A stretch of 64,000 nt of DNA. Source: Hirudinaria manillensis. Taxonomy: Eukaryota; Annelida; Clitellata; Hirudinida; Hirudinidae. The translations under genes were made by a program, and so were the position numbers. How positions within the stretch are numbered: the first letter of the stretch is position 1; every line of letters starts with the position of its first letter. The stretch lies in contig CM067534.1 in assembly GCA_034509925.1 (NCBI GenBank), forward strand, positions 322,501 through 386,500, given 5' to 3'. The notes beneath the pieces were generated by a model. That model was not told where the DNA came from. It worked only from the letters and a program-made list of their open reading frames with translations, and made no database searches. Below are positions 1-10,173 of this stretch, one piece after another.

Positions 1-39
1 AGACGGCTAGTCGCCAGCGACGGGACTGTTATAAGCAGC

Positions 40-1206
40 ATGTCGAAGTTACACGAAAAGTCGAGTAGAGTTCTCTTCGCTTTCGGATGCGAACCTTACA
101 AAAAGGACGACCTCAAGTTGTCGAAAGAGGAGAAGGAAAACCTACTGAAAGTCATCAATCAGAAGATCACGAGGTCAAACAGCCTGAAAACGTTCAGCAT
201 GAACGAAGAATTGGAGAGGACGAAGATACAGCACTTCTTGCCAGGCTACCTGGAATTGTCCAATTCGGTCGCTTATTCAGGTATCTACTCGATCGTCAAA
301 CGATGCTACGACCTCAAGAGAAAAACCGAAGGTTTCGTCAAAGCCATCGACGTGAGAAAGTGCACGTCGACCGAAAAGACGCGAGTGGGCAACGAAATCT
401 TCCTCATGAAGATCGCCAAACATCCGAACATCATGTCCACGTCGAACCACTTCACGCACGAGTTTTTTCACTTCCTCATTATGGAAAAAGTTCCGGAGAC
501 GTCGCTTCTGGAGACAGTCGTCAATTCGAATCATCATTCGGAAAAGTTTGTCGCCAGCGTCGTCTTCAGTTGCGCATCGGCTCTCGACTACTTGCACACG
601 AATCGCATCGTACTCAGACACCTGACCATGGAGAACATCATGGCCTCGAAAGTTGCCGAAAGACTGGACGTCCTCAAGATCTGCGACTTCAGTCTGGCAA
701 CTCGGTTGAAGCAGAAGAAGAAGTTGTACGAGATTTGCGGATCTCCTTACTACATTGCACCGGAGATGCTCATGGAGACTGGTTACGATTCCAAAGTGGA
801 CGTTTGGTCGCTCGGCATCGTCATCTTCATGCTATTTCACGGTTGGTATCACTTATTATCAATAAAATTATTATTATTCTAACTATTACTTACAAATTAT
901 AATAAATTAACTTTTAAACTCATCCTGGTATCTTATCGTAGTTTCTCAGTATGCCCTTTTCTAAACTCAATCCGAAACATAAACGCCATTCTGTCAATCG
1001 TCGCTTCAATTCCCAGCTTGTACCTCCAACGTGAGTTCGTACAAACAAAGGCTACGTTTTGAAAGTTTTGTTTACAAATCGCCAAATGTTTTATCGCTTT
1101 CTTTTCCGTTTCAAACCGAGTTGATTCTGAGAAAGTGAAGGAATTAGTTCTATTAATGTCTTCATCACTCATGTTTTATATTATTATTATTATTATTGTG
1201 TTAATA

Positions 1207-1237
<31 letters not shown>

Positions 1238-2387
1238 CCTCTTTATAGTTATCATGAATTGGAATAATTCATAAGCAACTAAATAAATGTTAACAATGTT
1301 ATTAAATAAATAATAATAAATAATAATAATTATTATTTTTATTATTATTAGAAATAATAATAAAAAGATGACGTGAATCTCTCGTCGGCGTATCTCGTTT
1401 CCTTCTCGCCAGTCATTTGAAGAGCTCAAGAATTTCTTTCCAGTTTCACTTTTAATCAATCAACTCCTTATCTCCATGACGACGGTTGCCATGGCATCTC
1501 GTTGGCTGCTGTTATTTATCCATCTCAGCTTGGCCATTAATGTTATCGCCATTACTGCCTTGTTTATCTTCTTTTCATTTTTTGTCTCAATTGTTTTTTC
1601 GTATTTTGATTTATTTCTACGTTTGATGCAAATTAATTCAAGCTAATTAATTAATTACATCAATAATGAAAACAACTTTAATAATAATAATAATAATAAT
1701 AATAAATTATAATAATGAGAATATCGATACAATAAGTGCTTTTGACAATGCTTACCTAAGAGGTTTCTAGAGGTTTTTGAGTGCAAAGTAGACGTTGATG
1801 ACGATGCAAACACCAGCTGAGAAAACGAATTAATTTGAATTAATTAATAATTATAAAGAAATCTAGCTTATAATAAAAACACCGACATCATTTGATTATT
1901 AATATTAATAGTAATAATAATTAATAATAATAAGCTCAACGAACCAATTGACCTCTACCTTTTAGGCCGACCGCCTCACTACGTCGTGCACAAGAACCAC
2001 AATGAAGTGTTCAGCAAAATCGTCACCGAACGCGTGGACTTCAGTCCTTCCACCTGGAGTCACGTGGGCAACGATGCCAGGTGTCTCATTAAGTTCCTGC
2101 TGACGAGAAATCCGACGATGAGATTCAACAGTTCGGCCATCTTGAAACACAGTTGGGTCAGAAACAGACTGGTTAGGCTGCCAGACCACGACATACGCAC
2201 CTACATGAGCTTCAATCTGGAGAACTACATCATCGGTCAGAAAGCCAACAACTTGGTCAGTCAACACCCCTTGGTGTGCACGAGGCTCGACAACGAAACC
2301 CTGTTCTTCGTGGATGCCACGAGCCATGAAATCGAAGGTGGCGATGCCGGATACGACGAGAGGAGAGAGAGTGAGATCGTCCAGTGA
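40..2387 (+). CDS. CAMK-like protein kinase-fold protein, probable pseudokinase
   Basis: Two exons, 40-841 and 1966-2387, joined in phase (CACG|GTTGGT donor, TTTTAG acceptor), giving about 407 aa. The kinase fold is clear: subdomain II Lys in FVKAID, a DFS version of DFG, an APE motif (APEML) and DVWSLG of helix F. The catalytic loop reads VLRHLTMEN where active kinases have HRDLKPEN, so the catalytic base Asp is His and the following Lys is Thr. The glycine loop is also weak (YSGIYS). From family knowledge such a protein should bind substrate or nucleotide but phosphorylate poorly or not at all. The C-terminal 60 residues after the lobe are not recognised. AATAAA at 2532-2537 follows the stop by about 145 bp. 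The start is the first ATG in the window; a 5' exon further upstream cannot be excluded. Subfamily not assigned. Confidence 0.8.
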
Positions 2388-2531
2388 GAAGACGGTGACA
2401 GCGCACTTCGTCATTTTATAAATTCCATCTTGAATATTAATCGCGCTCTGGAACGTCGTTAATTATTCATGAGGTCTCCATCAATATTCAGCAGTCGACA
2501 TCGCGAGATTCTTATAACATCGTGTCGTGGA

Positions 2532-2537
2532 AATAAA
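2532..2537 (+). promoter_or_regulatory. Polyadenylation signal of the kinase-like gene
   Basis: Canonical AATAAA about 145 bp after the stop codon at 2387, on the coding strand. Confidence 0.6.
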
Positions 2538-2931
2538 ACAAAATGGTCGGAGGATGTACCTCCATTCCTCTTTATATGAATTTATTCTTTTTTAACATGA
2601 ATTTTCTTTTTTTTTTTTGTTGAATCCCATCGTTGCGTCACGTCATGTGACGTCATGACAATGGTAGACAAAACAGAGTAGAATGCTAGACCATGTTCAA
2701 ATTAAGGATTTTTTTAAATTATCAATTCCGTCCTATTGAGTAGTATTTATAATAAATTAATATTTATGACATCAGATATTACTATTACAATTATTTGTAA
2801 TAGCTCTAATAAGAAAATATTAACAATTGTAACCTGTGATCATTTAAGGATTTGCAAATAGGCAGATAATATAAAATAATAATGACAATAGTTATAGCAA
2901 ATGGAAAAAAATGATAAAAATTTCTCAAATA

Positions 2932-2963
<32 letters not shown>

Positions 2964-3494
2964 TAGCAATAATAGCAATAATAATGATGCAACAAATGCA
3001 GAGAATGCGCGACAAAATACTTCGACCGTTAAGTTACCTCAGTACTTTGTACCCTTTATGGTAGACCGAGTACTTAGCAAGTACTTTGTACTATCATCTC
3101 AAACGAGTACTTGTTGAGTACAAGCCAAGTACAAAGCTACTCAAGCGCTAAATTTAATAAAAAGTAATTTTTATTTCTTTAATTTATTAATTCCCCTTTC
3201 GTCTTTTGATTCAATGTGGACATCCTTCACGACTTAATACACCTTCTATGTCCTTATTTACATATAACTTGGTAATAGCACAGCACGAATTACAGCCTTA
3301 AGAAATGGTATCGCTTTGTAAGATGTTTAGTGTTACAAGAATAGTATTAGTAATAATAATAACAACAACAGTAATAATATATAATGATAACATTGAGAAT
3401 TGCAATAATGTTACTTCTACTACTATCTGGAATAACAATTGTTATTTTTATGTGATAATTTATACAATTAAATTCTTCAAAGATAGCTTTCACT
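2538..3494. other. Intergenic, AT-rich with an AAT microsatellite and a GTAC-rich cluster
   Basis: No gene is supported. It contains a poly-T run near 2607, an (AAT)n tract at about 2930-2965, and at about 3038-3145 a cluster of AGTACTT / AAGTAC words in both orientations that looks like the end of a small inverted-repeat element. Confidence 0.5.
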
Positions 3495-6400
3495 TCACTG
3501 AACATCATTGGCTGCATCCATGTTTACGTAATAAGATACGCCTCCTTTCGTGGACTTCTCTCGAAGCATGCCCTCCATCTCATTGGTTGGATCTCTCCAT
3601 TGGCCCACCAATTCGAACACGGGAGACAAGTTGAGCTCCTCCCACCCTGTTTCAAACCCCGCCTCTTGATATTCGCTTTCTGGGGTCGGAGTAGTTTCTA
3701 CGGTGATGATACTTAGGTCGTCAGTTTTTATTGTCAACATTTCAGGATCTTTGGTTTCGATGTCTTTGCTGAGCTTGTCGTCTGTAACATCCACGCTCCT
3801 TCTAATATCCATGTCCTTCCTAATATCGCCTGCTGTTTCTGTGTCTATGCTGAGTGAAATATCTTTGCTAATTGAGGCCTCGTTCTTAGAATGAACGTCT
3901 TCCTTGACAACTTTGTCGTTGAGCGACAATCGAGAGCAGACAAAGCAGCGTCTTTGAATTGGTTTCTGCTTTCGTTCCGCGTGGCTGCACACTTTGGAGA
4001 TGTTTTCGTCGACGGTGTTCCTTTTGTTTTCAACTTTGAACTTTGAACTCCCAGAATTCAGGCCTGGATTTTCCGTGGTTGGTTCACGTCGGCTTCGATT
4101 GAGCTTGGATTTTCCAGTTTCACCTCTGAACATTTTCAAAGTGATTGGGAATTTTCCAAGTGATGTGAGAAGGTGTCTCAGATCTTCTGGATTCGATTCT
4201 TTCAATGAGAATTCGATTGATTTCAAGAGGAAATCGTCTGCTGATTAAAAGTGGAACGTAATGTTAAAAGTTAATTCGGTAAAATAAGTTTTAGAACTTC
4301 TTAAAATAACAGATATGATCTGATGTTCTTAATAATTTCACAAATTCTTTTATTTAGCGAACAAATAATCGAAATTAGCAACAAATAAAATGTTTGCCCG
4401 TCTCCAGGAAACTGGTGCCATTTAAATTGACAGACGTCGTTTGTTGATCATCGGAGATTTGAAGAGAAATTTCTTTCGAGTGAGATGTGCAGAGAGAGTA
4501 GCGAATCAACCCTGTCTATTTGTTTATTATAGTAATTATAAATATAATAACAATAATAATATAATAAAATAATAATTGCGTTGTGACTGCCGTTGTTGAC
4601 AGCCTTCATTGTTAATAGCAGCCGTGCATTCCAATGATATTTTTTGTTTGATGACAAAGTGAAGATTAAGAATTACCTTAGAATTAAACATTATAAAAAA
4701 TATTAAACACAAACAAATGTCAAAATGTTCGTTAAAAACGTTCAACCTAACCTCATCATCATCATCATCTTCTTCTTCTTCATCTTCATGAACACATCTC
4801 TGTCCATTCCTCATCGAACTTTGGCCTTCTGATAAAAAGAGCCAATTTTGAGAATAAAACTGAATTAACAATAATATCAGCAAAAATTAAAGCAAGGCAT
4901 AAAAAAAAAATAAAATCTACTAATTAATTTAATTGTTATTTTAAGTTTAATTAAAAATAAAAACTCCACGTGCTCACCGCAAATGCATTTGTCCAGGCGA
5001 ATTTTCTTAACTTTAACCAGGAAGCAATAAGTAAGTCCAAAAGTGACGACCGATGTTAGCAGAAGCGTTGCAAAGAAGGTGCCAAGAACTGCTCCAATGA
5101 TGGAGTCATCTGAGAACTGCATTGCTGAAAGAGCCGGAGCAGAAATCCAATGGAAATAATTAACGCCTCACTATTTTGTAATTGCTGGAGAATTGATACA
5201 GATGATTTAAGGCATGCTTTCCGACGTAGTTGTTCAGATTTTAAAGCCTTTCTTGGAAGAAACACAGTCGTTGACTGTCGGAGTGGGCAAAACTACGGTT
5301 AGATATTCAAAGCTTTAATTAAAAAATAAAATATTCAATAAATCTCGATATTTGATCCACGAATTAAGATAATCTTTTAATATAATCACATTAAGAACTA
5401 TGAACTTTTTAAAATTCTTTGATTTGACGTCAAAATACTCGACGATTTCTTTCAATTAGATGAAATTAATATTTTAATCTAATTTAATCAAAATAATATC
5501 AAAGCAGAAAGTATTTTAGTTGAATATTTAAGTTCAGCATAGCAAACTGATTGATATGACCGAAGCTCGCATTCATAGTAATGAACGAGCATACATTGTG
5601 CTACGACGTTGTCGTTGTTGTCATTATTTAACGTAAACCATATTCAAGTTCTTGTTGTTGTGGCTTTCATATTTCAATTTATGTTAATTATTGCAGAGAC
5701 CAAAACTTAATCCGGCTTAATGAACGGCCGCACCTTATGACCCTCCAGATTTCCATGTGGTATAAATAAAAAATATTATGTTAACTCATAGTTTTGAAAA
5801 TGCAAGAAATAATTAATTACGGCGGGGCTTTCTGTGTAGAGATTCAGAAATTCATCAACTTTTCAGGTCTATCGCTGGAGGACATGATACAGTTTTTTTG
5901 GAGCTAAAAAAGATTAATTCACTTCCGTAAGAATGAGTAAAATACTTTTATATCAGATCTCAGAGAGCTTATAATATTCAGTAATTTATATTTCAATCGC
6001 CAGAGGGAAATATTAAAAGCAATAATTTCTATTTCAGTCGCCAGAGCCAGTATTATAATTACATATTTATATTTCAATCGCCAGAGCGTGTAGTATAATC
6101 AATAATTTATATTAAAGTCACCAGAGTCGTTCTTAGAAATAACGATTTAAATTTCAATCTCCAGATGGCACATTATAATCAATAATTGTTAGTTCAGTCA
6201 GCAGAGCCCTTAATGTAATTAAAATTTATATTTTATTCGCCAGAGCGAATACTATATTTCGTAATTTATATTTCAGTCGCCGGAGCCCTTATTATAATTA
6301 ATAATTTCAATTTCAATCGCCAGAGTGTCCATTATAGTCAATTTATATTTCAGTCGCTAGGGTGAGCGGAAGTGATCGAATCGTAGGGTTGATGGTGATG

Positions 6401-6721
6401 GTGGTTATATTGACGTTGATGGTGATGGTGATGATGATGATGATGATGGTGACGGTTATGGTGACGGTGATGATTGTCAGTCATCTACGTCATCATCGTT
6501 TTCATCATCTTTATCGTCGTCATCATCTTCCCACCCGATGCAGCCTGCTGCTCGATGCTGTCTCTCCAGCAGCTGATGGAGGTGACGTCGTGGTTGGCAG
6601 AGGTTTGATTCTCGAAAGAACACTCCTGGATTCTTATTGATTCGATGTTGTTTATGAAATCGTTGACATCATTATCATCACCGTCAGCAGTCATTGTTTT
6701 GATTCGACCATAATTACAATT
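3495..6721 (-). CDS. Unrecognised single-pass membrane protein, partial exon model
   Basis: Four minus-strand exons look coding: 6721-6535, 5124-4978, 4828-4752 and about 4240-3495 (stop). The first carries an acceptor (ATACAG) and a Cys-containing stretch (NCNYG, ECSF, SISC) suited to an ectodomain. Its leftover base fits the next exon, which encodes a hydrophobic span of about 22 residues (IIGAVLGTFFATLLLTSVVT) followed by basic residues (KVKKIR). The third exon is an acidic E/D run. The last is a Ser/Thr- and Lys-rich tail ending YYVNMDAANDVQ. This suggests a type I membrane protein with a cytoplasmic tail of about 280 residues. The junction between the third and last exon is not in phase as drawn, so a small exon is missing or a splice site is wrong. 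Open sequence at about 6894-6790 may hold another upstream exon. No family recognised. Confidence 0.45.
5965..6365. repeat. Minisatellite, about ten 40-bp units
   Basis: The word CCAGAG (or a one-base variant) recurs at 6000, 6041, 6081, 6121, 6161, 6201, 6240, 6280, 6320 and 6357, a 40-bp period. Each unit is an AT-rich stretch ending in TTTCAG/A-TCGCCAGAG. Units have diverged by a few bases each. The array lies in the putative intron between the 6535 and 5124 exons of the minus-strand membrane protein. Confidence 0.9.
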
Positions 6722-6899
6722 CTGTATTATGCATCTTTAGAATATTCATATTTCTAAACTATTTTTGGGTGACTCATTTCGATAGGCTCGTCTGCAGATC
6801 GATAGCATCAGCTTCGCCGACGTCGTTGACTACAGCCTGCGACAAAGAGCTACAAAAGCGACGGTCGCCAGAGAAGCCAGACTTGGCTTCCTTATCTTT

Positions 6900-8020
6900 G
6901 ATCAAAGTTTCTTTGTGTTTTGAATAAAGGAACGACCTTATCGCAGGTTAGCAATTGAAGATGATTTCATTCAAGTTTCATTCAATTAGTTGCCATTAGA
7001 GAGGCTATTAAGATCTGATACGATGATGAGGACGACGACGACGACGATGACGAAGATGACGACGACGATGATGATGATACTTGTAGCTTAACGATAACAT
7101 CGGAATGCATTTGTGTGGTCGTCAAGAAATTGTTTATTTTTCAGGCGTGAATGCCAACTTCTACAATGTTGTTGTTGTTGTTGTTAATCAAAATTTATCA
7201 TTTTATTCTCAAAAATATTATTCAGAATTTGCGACTTATTTCCTGTAATTCGTAGATAATGTTCCTGTAATTTGTAGGCAATTAGCGATTGTTACTGAAA
7301 TTTTAAACGTTTTAAGTTGTTGCATGAACTTTTGTTGTTGTTGTTGTTGTACCATTACAACATATTAATATTCGTGATTATTTTGTAATAATATTAAATT
7401 AAGAAGAATAATATTATATAAATGTTGATTATATTTTCTAAATATTAATGTTAATAATAATAGTATTATTATTGTCACATCGTTGTCACATGGCCGTGTC
7501 TGTTGCTTTTAAAATATTTCAATTTCTGTCACCCTCACCTGAATCAAGCGCACAATGACAGCCCGAGAATCGTGTCATTGATGACGACGACGATGATGAC
7601 GATGATGATGATAAAACTTTCGTCTACATATATGCTCCTTCACCATTCAAAGTCATCGTCTTCGTCATCATCATTGTTATCGTCGACATCATCATCATCA
7701 TCATCATCGCCATCATCACAAGGAACTTGGCTAATGTATCTATGGTGCTATTTATAAAAAGCAGGAAAGTACAACAGCTGTCTGAGGCCAAACAACTGGA
7801 TTTCTCGTTTTAGTCAACGATTGGAGCTGCAATTTGATTCTTTTTTAATATTAAAATCAACTTTTGCGATTAATCGTTGCAGTGACAATTCTCGTTAACG
7901 CGCTAAATCGATAAAATTATTTTTAATTTAAGAGAGCATCTCGATTTATATTTAAGTCCGAGACGTCATTTTGATCGCAAAAAAATCTTCTGAAAAAAAC
8001 CCATCGTCGTCGTCGTCGTC
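6900..8020. repeat. Intergenic with GAC/GAT, GTT and TCA trinucleotide tracts
   Basis: No gene is supported. Short microsatellites occur at about 7022-7080 (GAC/GAT), 7168-7185 and 7332-7350 (GTT), 7580-7612 (GAT) and 7655-7720 (TCA). Open frames here are runs of Ser, Met or Asp from these repeats. Confidence 0.6.
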
Positions 8021-8082
8021 GTCGTCTCCGTGAGAGTTGTTGTTGTTGTTGTTGTTGGAAGAGAAGATAAAGTTCAACCTGA

Positions 8083-8084
8083 GG
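8083..8084 (+). other. Possible splice donor of a 5' UTR exon for the MAP gene
   Basis: A perfect donor consensus, GAG|GTAAGTT, lies on the plus strand upstream of the tau-like gene, whose first coding exon has an acceptor-like CTCACCAG about 8 bp before its ATG. A non-coding first exon ending here would explain that acceptor. No transcript evidence. Confidence 0.3.
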
Positions 8085-8812
8085 TAAGTTGGACATTTCA
8101 CTCGATCGACTTCAACAACGACATCCAAACTCAAGAAATACAAGAGCAACAAGACCAGCGACAGAAACATCATCATTCGCACGATGGACACCATCATCAT
8201 CACCAGCAAAACCATCAGCAACATCATCATCCTTCCACAGTTTTGCAGCAAATAACAAATCAGCAAAACATGAGCTAAAGATAAAACAACGATTACTGTT
8301 TATCACACTTCATGGTGATGATGATGATGTTTCAGTTTCTATGACGACGAGATAACGTGGATGGATTTATCGGCTTTGCGGTCCTTGTTGTCGTTGTTGA
8401 TGATGATGATGATGATGATGTTGACGATGCATTTACGAATATTTGTTGGAACGACGTTGTTGTTGTTGTTGTTGTTTGTGTATCCGCCTGTATACAAAGG
8501 TCGTGGTCCTGTATATTTCTTTGAATGCTTGTATCTTGTATCTTGTATCTTTTAAGTTCAAATGATTCTATAGCGACTGGTTTGTCTTCTTTTTTTTTAT
8601 TATTGAGGTGAGTTTTTCCTTGCTGGCCTGAGAGGTCTTGTTGTTGTTCTTGTTGTTGTTGTTTACCAACGATTGTGTTTTTTTGTTTCTTGTTTACTTT
8701 TTTGTTTGTGATGACGTCACTGGTCTGAAAGAAGAACTTCCAGGAATTGAACCGAAAACTCATGAAATATTCGGTTAAATAATAACACTTTTTTAATTAT
8801 AAAAAAATAATC

Positions 8813-8856
8813 AGACGGACGGACGGACGGACGAATGGATGGATGGATGGATGGAT
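8813..8856 (+). repeat. (GGAC)n(GGAT)n tetranucleotide tract
   Basis: Short compound tract of GGAC units followed by GGAT units, the same two words that build the larger array 230 bp downstream. Confidence 0.85.
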
Positions 8857-9084
8857 GAAAAGAAGGAGCAAAGGAAAGGAATATACGAGCGAACGATTAT
8901 ACAAGTGTGTACAGTGACGTATGCGACCTAGTTATCAGCCAATCACAAATCACCATCGACCGATAATTGGTTCACTCCGTAGGTTGCATTTTTCCGCACA
9001 AGGATAAATACCTCCAGCGATGACGACAACGATGATGATGATGATGATGATCGGGACGATAACACTAGTAATTATCATAATTAT

Positions 9085-9303
9085 GGATGGATGGATGGAT
9101 GGATGGATGGATGGACGGACGGACGGACGGACGGACGGATGGATGGATGGATGGATGGATGGATGGATGGATGGATGGATGGATGGATGGATGGATGGAT
9201 GGATGGATGGATGGATGGATGGATGGATGGATGGATGGATGGATGGATGGATGGATGGATGGATGGACGGACGGACGGACGGACGGATGGATGGATGGAT
9301 GGA
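9085..9303 (+). repeat. Compound (GGAT)n/(GGAC)n array of about 55 units
   Basis: Read on the plus strand: 7 GGAT (9085-9112), 6 GGAC (9113-9136), 32 GGAT (9137-9264), 5 GGAC (9265-9284), 4 GGAT (9285-9300). The register is uninterrupted. It yields long Met-Asp-Gly-Trp and Ile-His-Pro-Ser open frames in several frames, which are repeat artefacts. Confidence 0.97.
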
Positions 9304-9420
9304 AATGAAGGCAAGTATTAATTAGAATTGGTTGTAATTGCATGTGTGTTAATGACATCCAATAGGAAATGTTACGGCTTTTTGTGGTTTGTTTTGCAAG
9401 TTCAAAGTTTGCAAGATGAT

Positions 9421-9535
9421 GACGTCATCATCATCATCATCATCATCACTGTTATAATCATCATCATCATCATCATCATCACTGTCATCATCATCATCAT
9501 CATCACTGTCATTATCATCGTCGTCGTAGTCATCA
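9421..9535 (+). repeat. (ATC)n microsatellite with ACTGT interruptions
   Basis: Runs of ATC separated by ACTGT or ACTGTTATA blocks, giving a loose higher-order repeat. Related GAT/GAC tracts follow at 9658-9715, 9779-9802 and 9904-9965. Confidence 0.9.
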
Positions 9536-10173
9536 CATAGTAGTCTAACGACCAACGAGAGTTGATAAAAATAGCTGCTCTTTGGTGGCCCCCTGTTTTA
9601 TTCTCACGTCGATTGGAGGACTTGAAAGAAATAAATAAATTTGTGACGTCATTCATTCATGATGATGATGATGATGATGATGACGACGTTGACGACGACG
9701 ATGATGATGATGATGGTGGCTTTGGTGTTAATGATGGTGCCTTTGATGATAATGATTGCAACCGAAATGGTAGTAATTGTGATGATGATGATGATGATGA
9801 TGAGGCGTTCGTTGTTGTGTTGTTTTGTTTTGTTGTTCGTTATCTCGACTCTGGTGTGGAGTTGAAACTGCGCATTACAAGGAATCGCTTCGACGACAAA
9901 AACAACGATGACGACGACGATGACGATGATGATGTTCATGATGATGATGACGACGACGATGATGATAACTGTAGCAGAGTTTTAAAGTTCTAAAAAAATA
10001 TTTTTTCAAGACTTCCCACTGCATGCTTCCTCTTGTTGCATGCTTGTTGTTAATGTTGTCAATCGACATTGTTTCGTAGAGGTTGTTGATTGTTGTGTCG
10101 GTTACTGTGATTTAATTTGAAATATTACTTAACTACTTAATTAATTAATTTAATCCACCTCACCAGGTAAGCA

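Noticed and set aside
6794..6924. Plus-strand terminal exon after CTCGTCTGCAG with AATAAA at the stop
   Set aside because: Open and acceptor-like, but the neighbouring minus-strand exon 6721-6535 fits a better phase-consistent gene; a polyadenylation signal overlapping the stop is doubtful.
8332..8763. Gln/Thr/Ser-rich minus-strand frame of 143 aa
   Set aside because: Composition follows CAA, ATC and GTT repeats; no domain and no gene context.
9020..9358. Overlapping open frames made of Met-Asp-Gly-Trp or Ile-His-Pro-Ser repeats
   Set aside because: Direct translation of the GGAT tetranucleotide array in several frames; no coding support.
9562..9993. Asp-rich 143-aa open frame
   Set aside because: Built from GAT microsatellites and open in other frames as poly-Met; no flanking splice or conservation signal.
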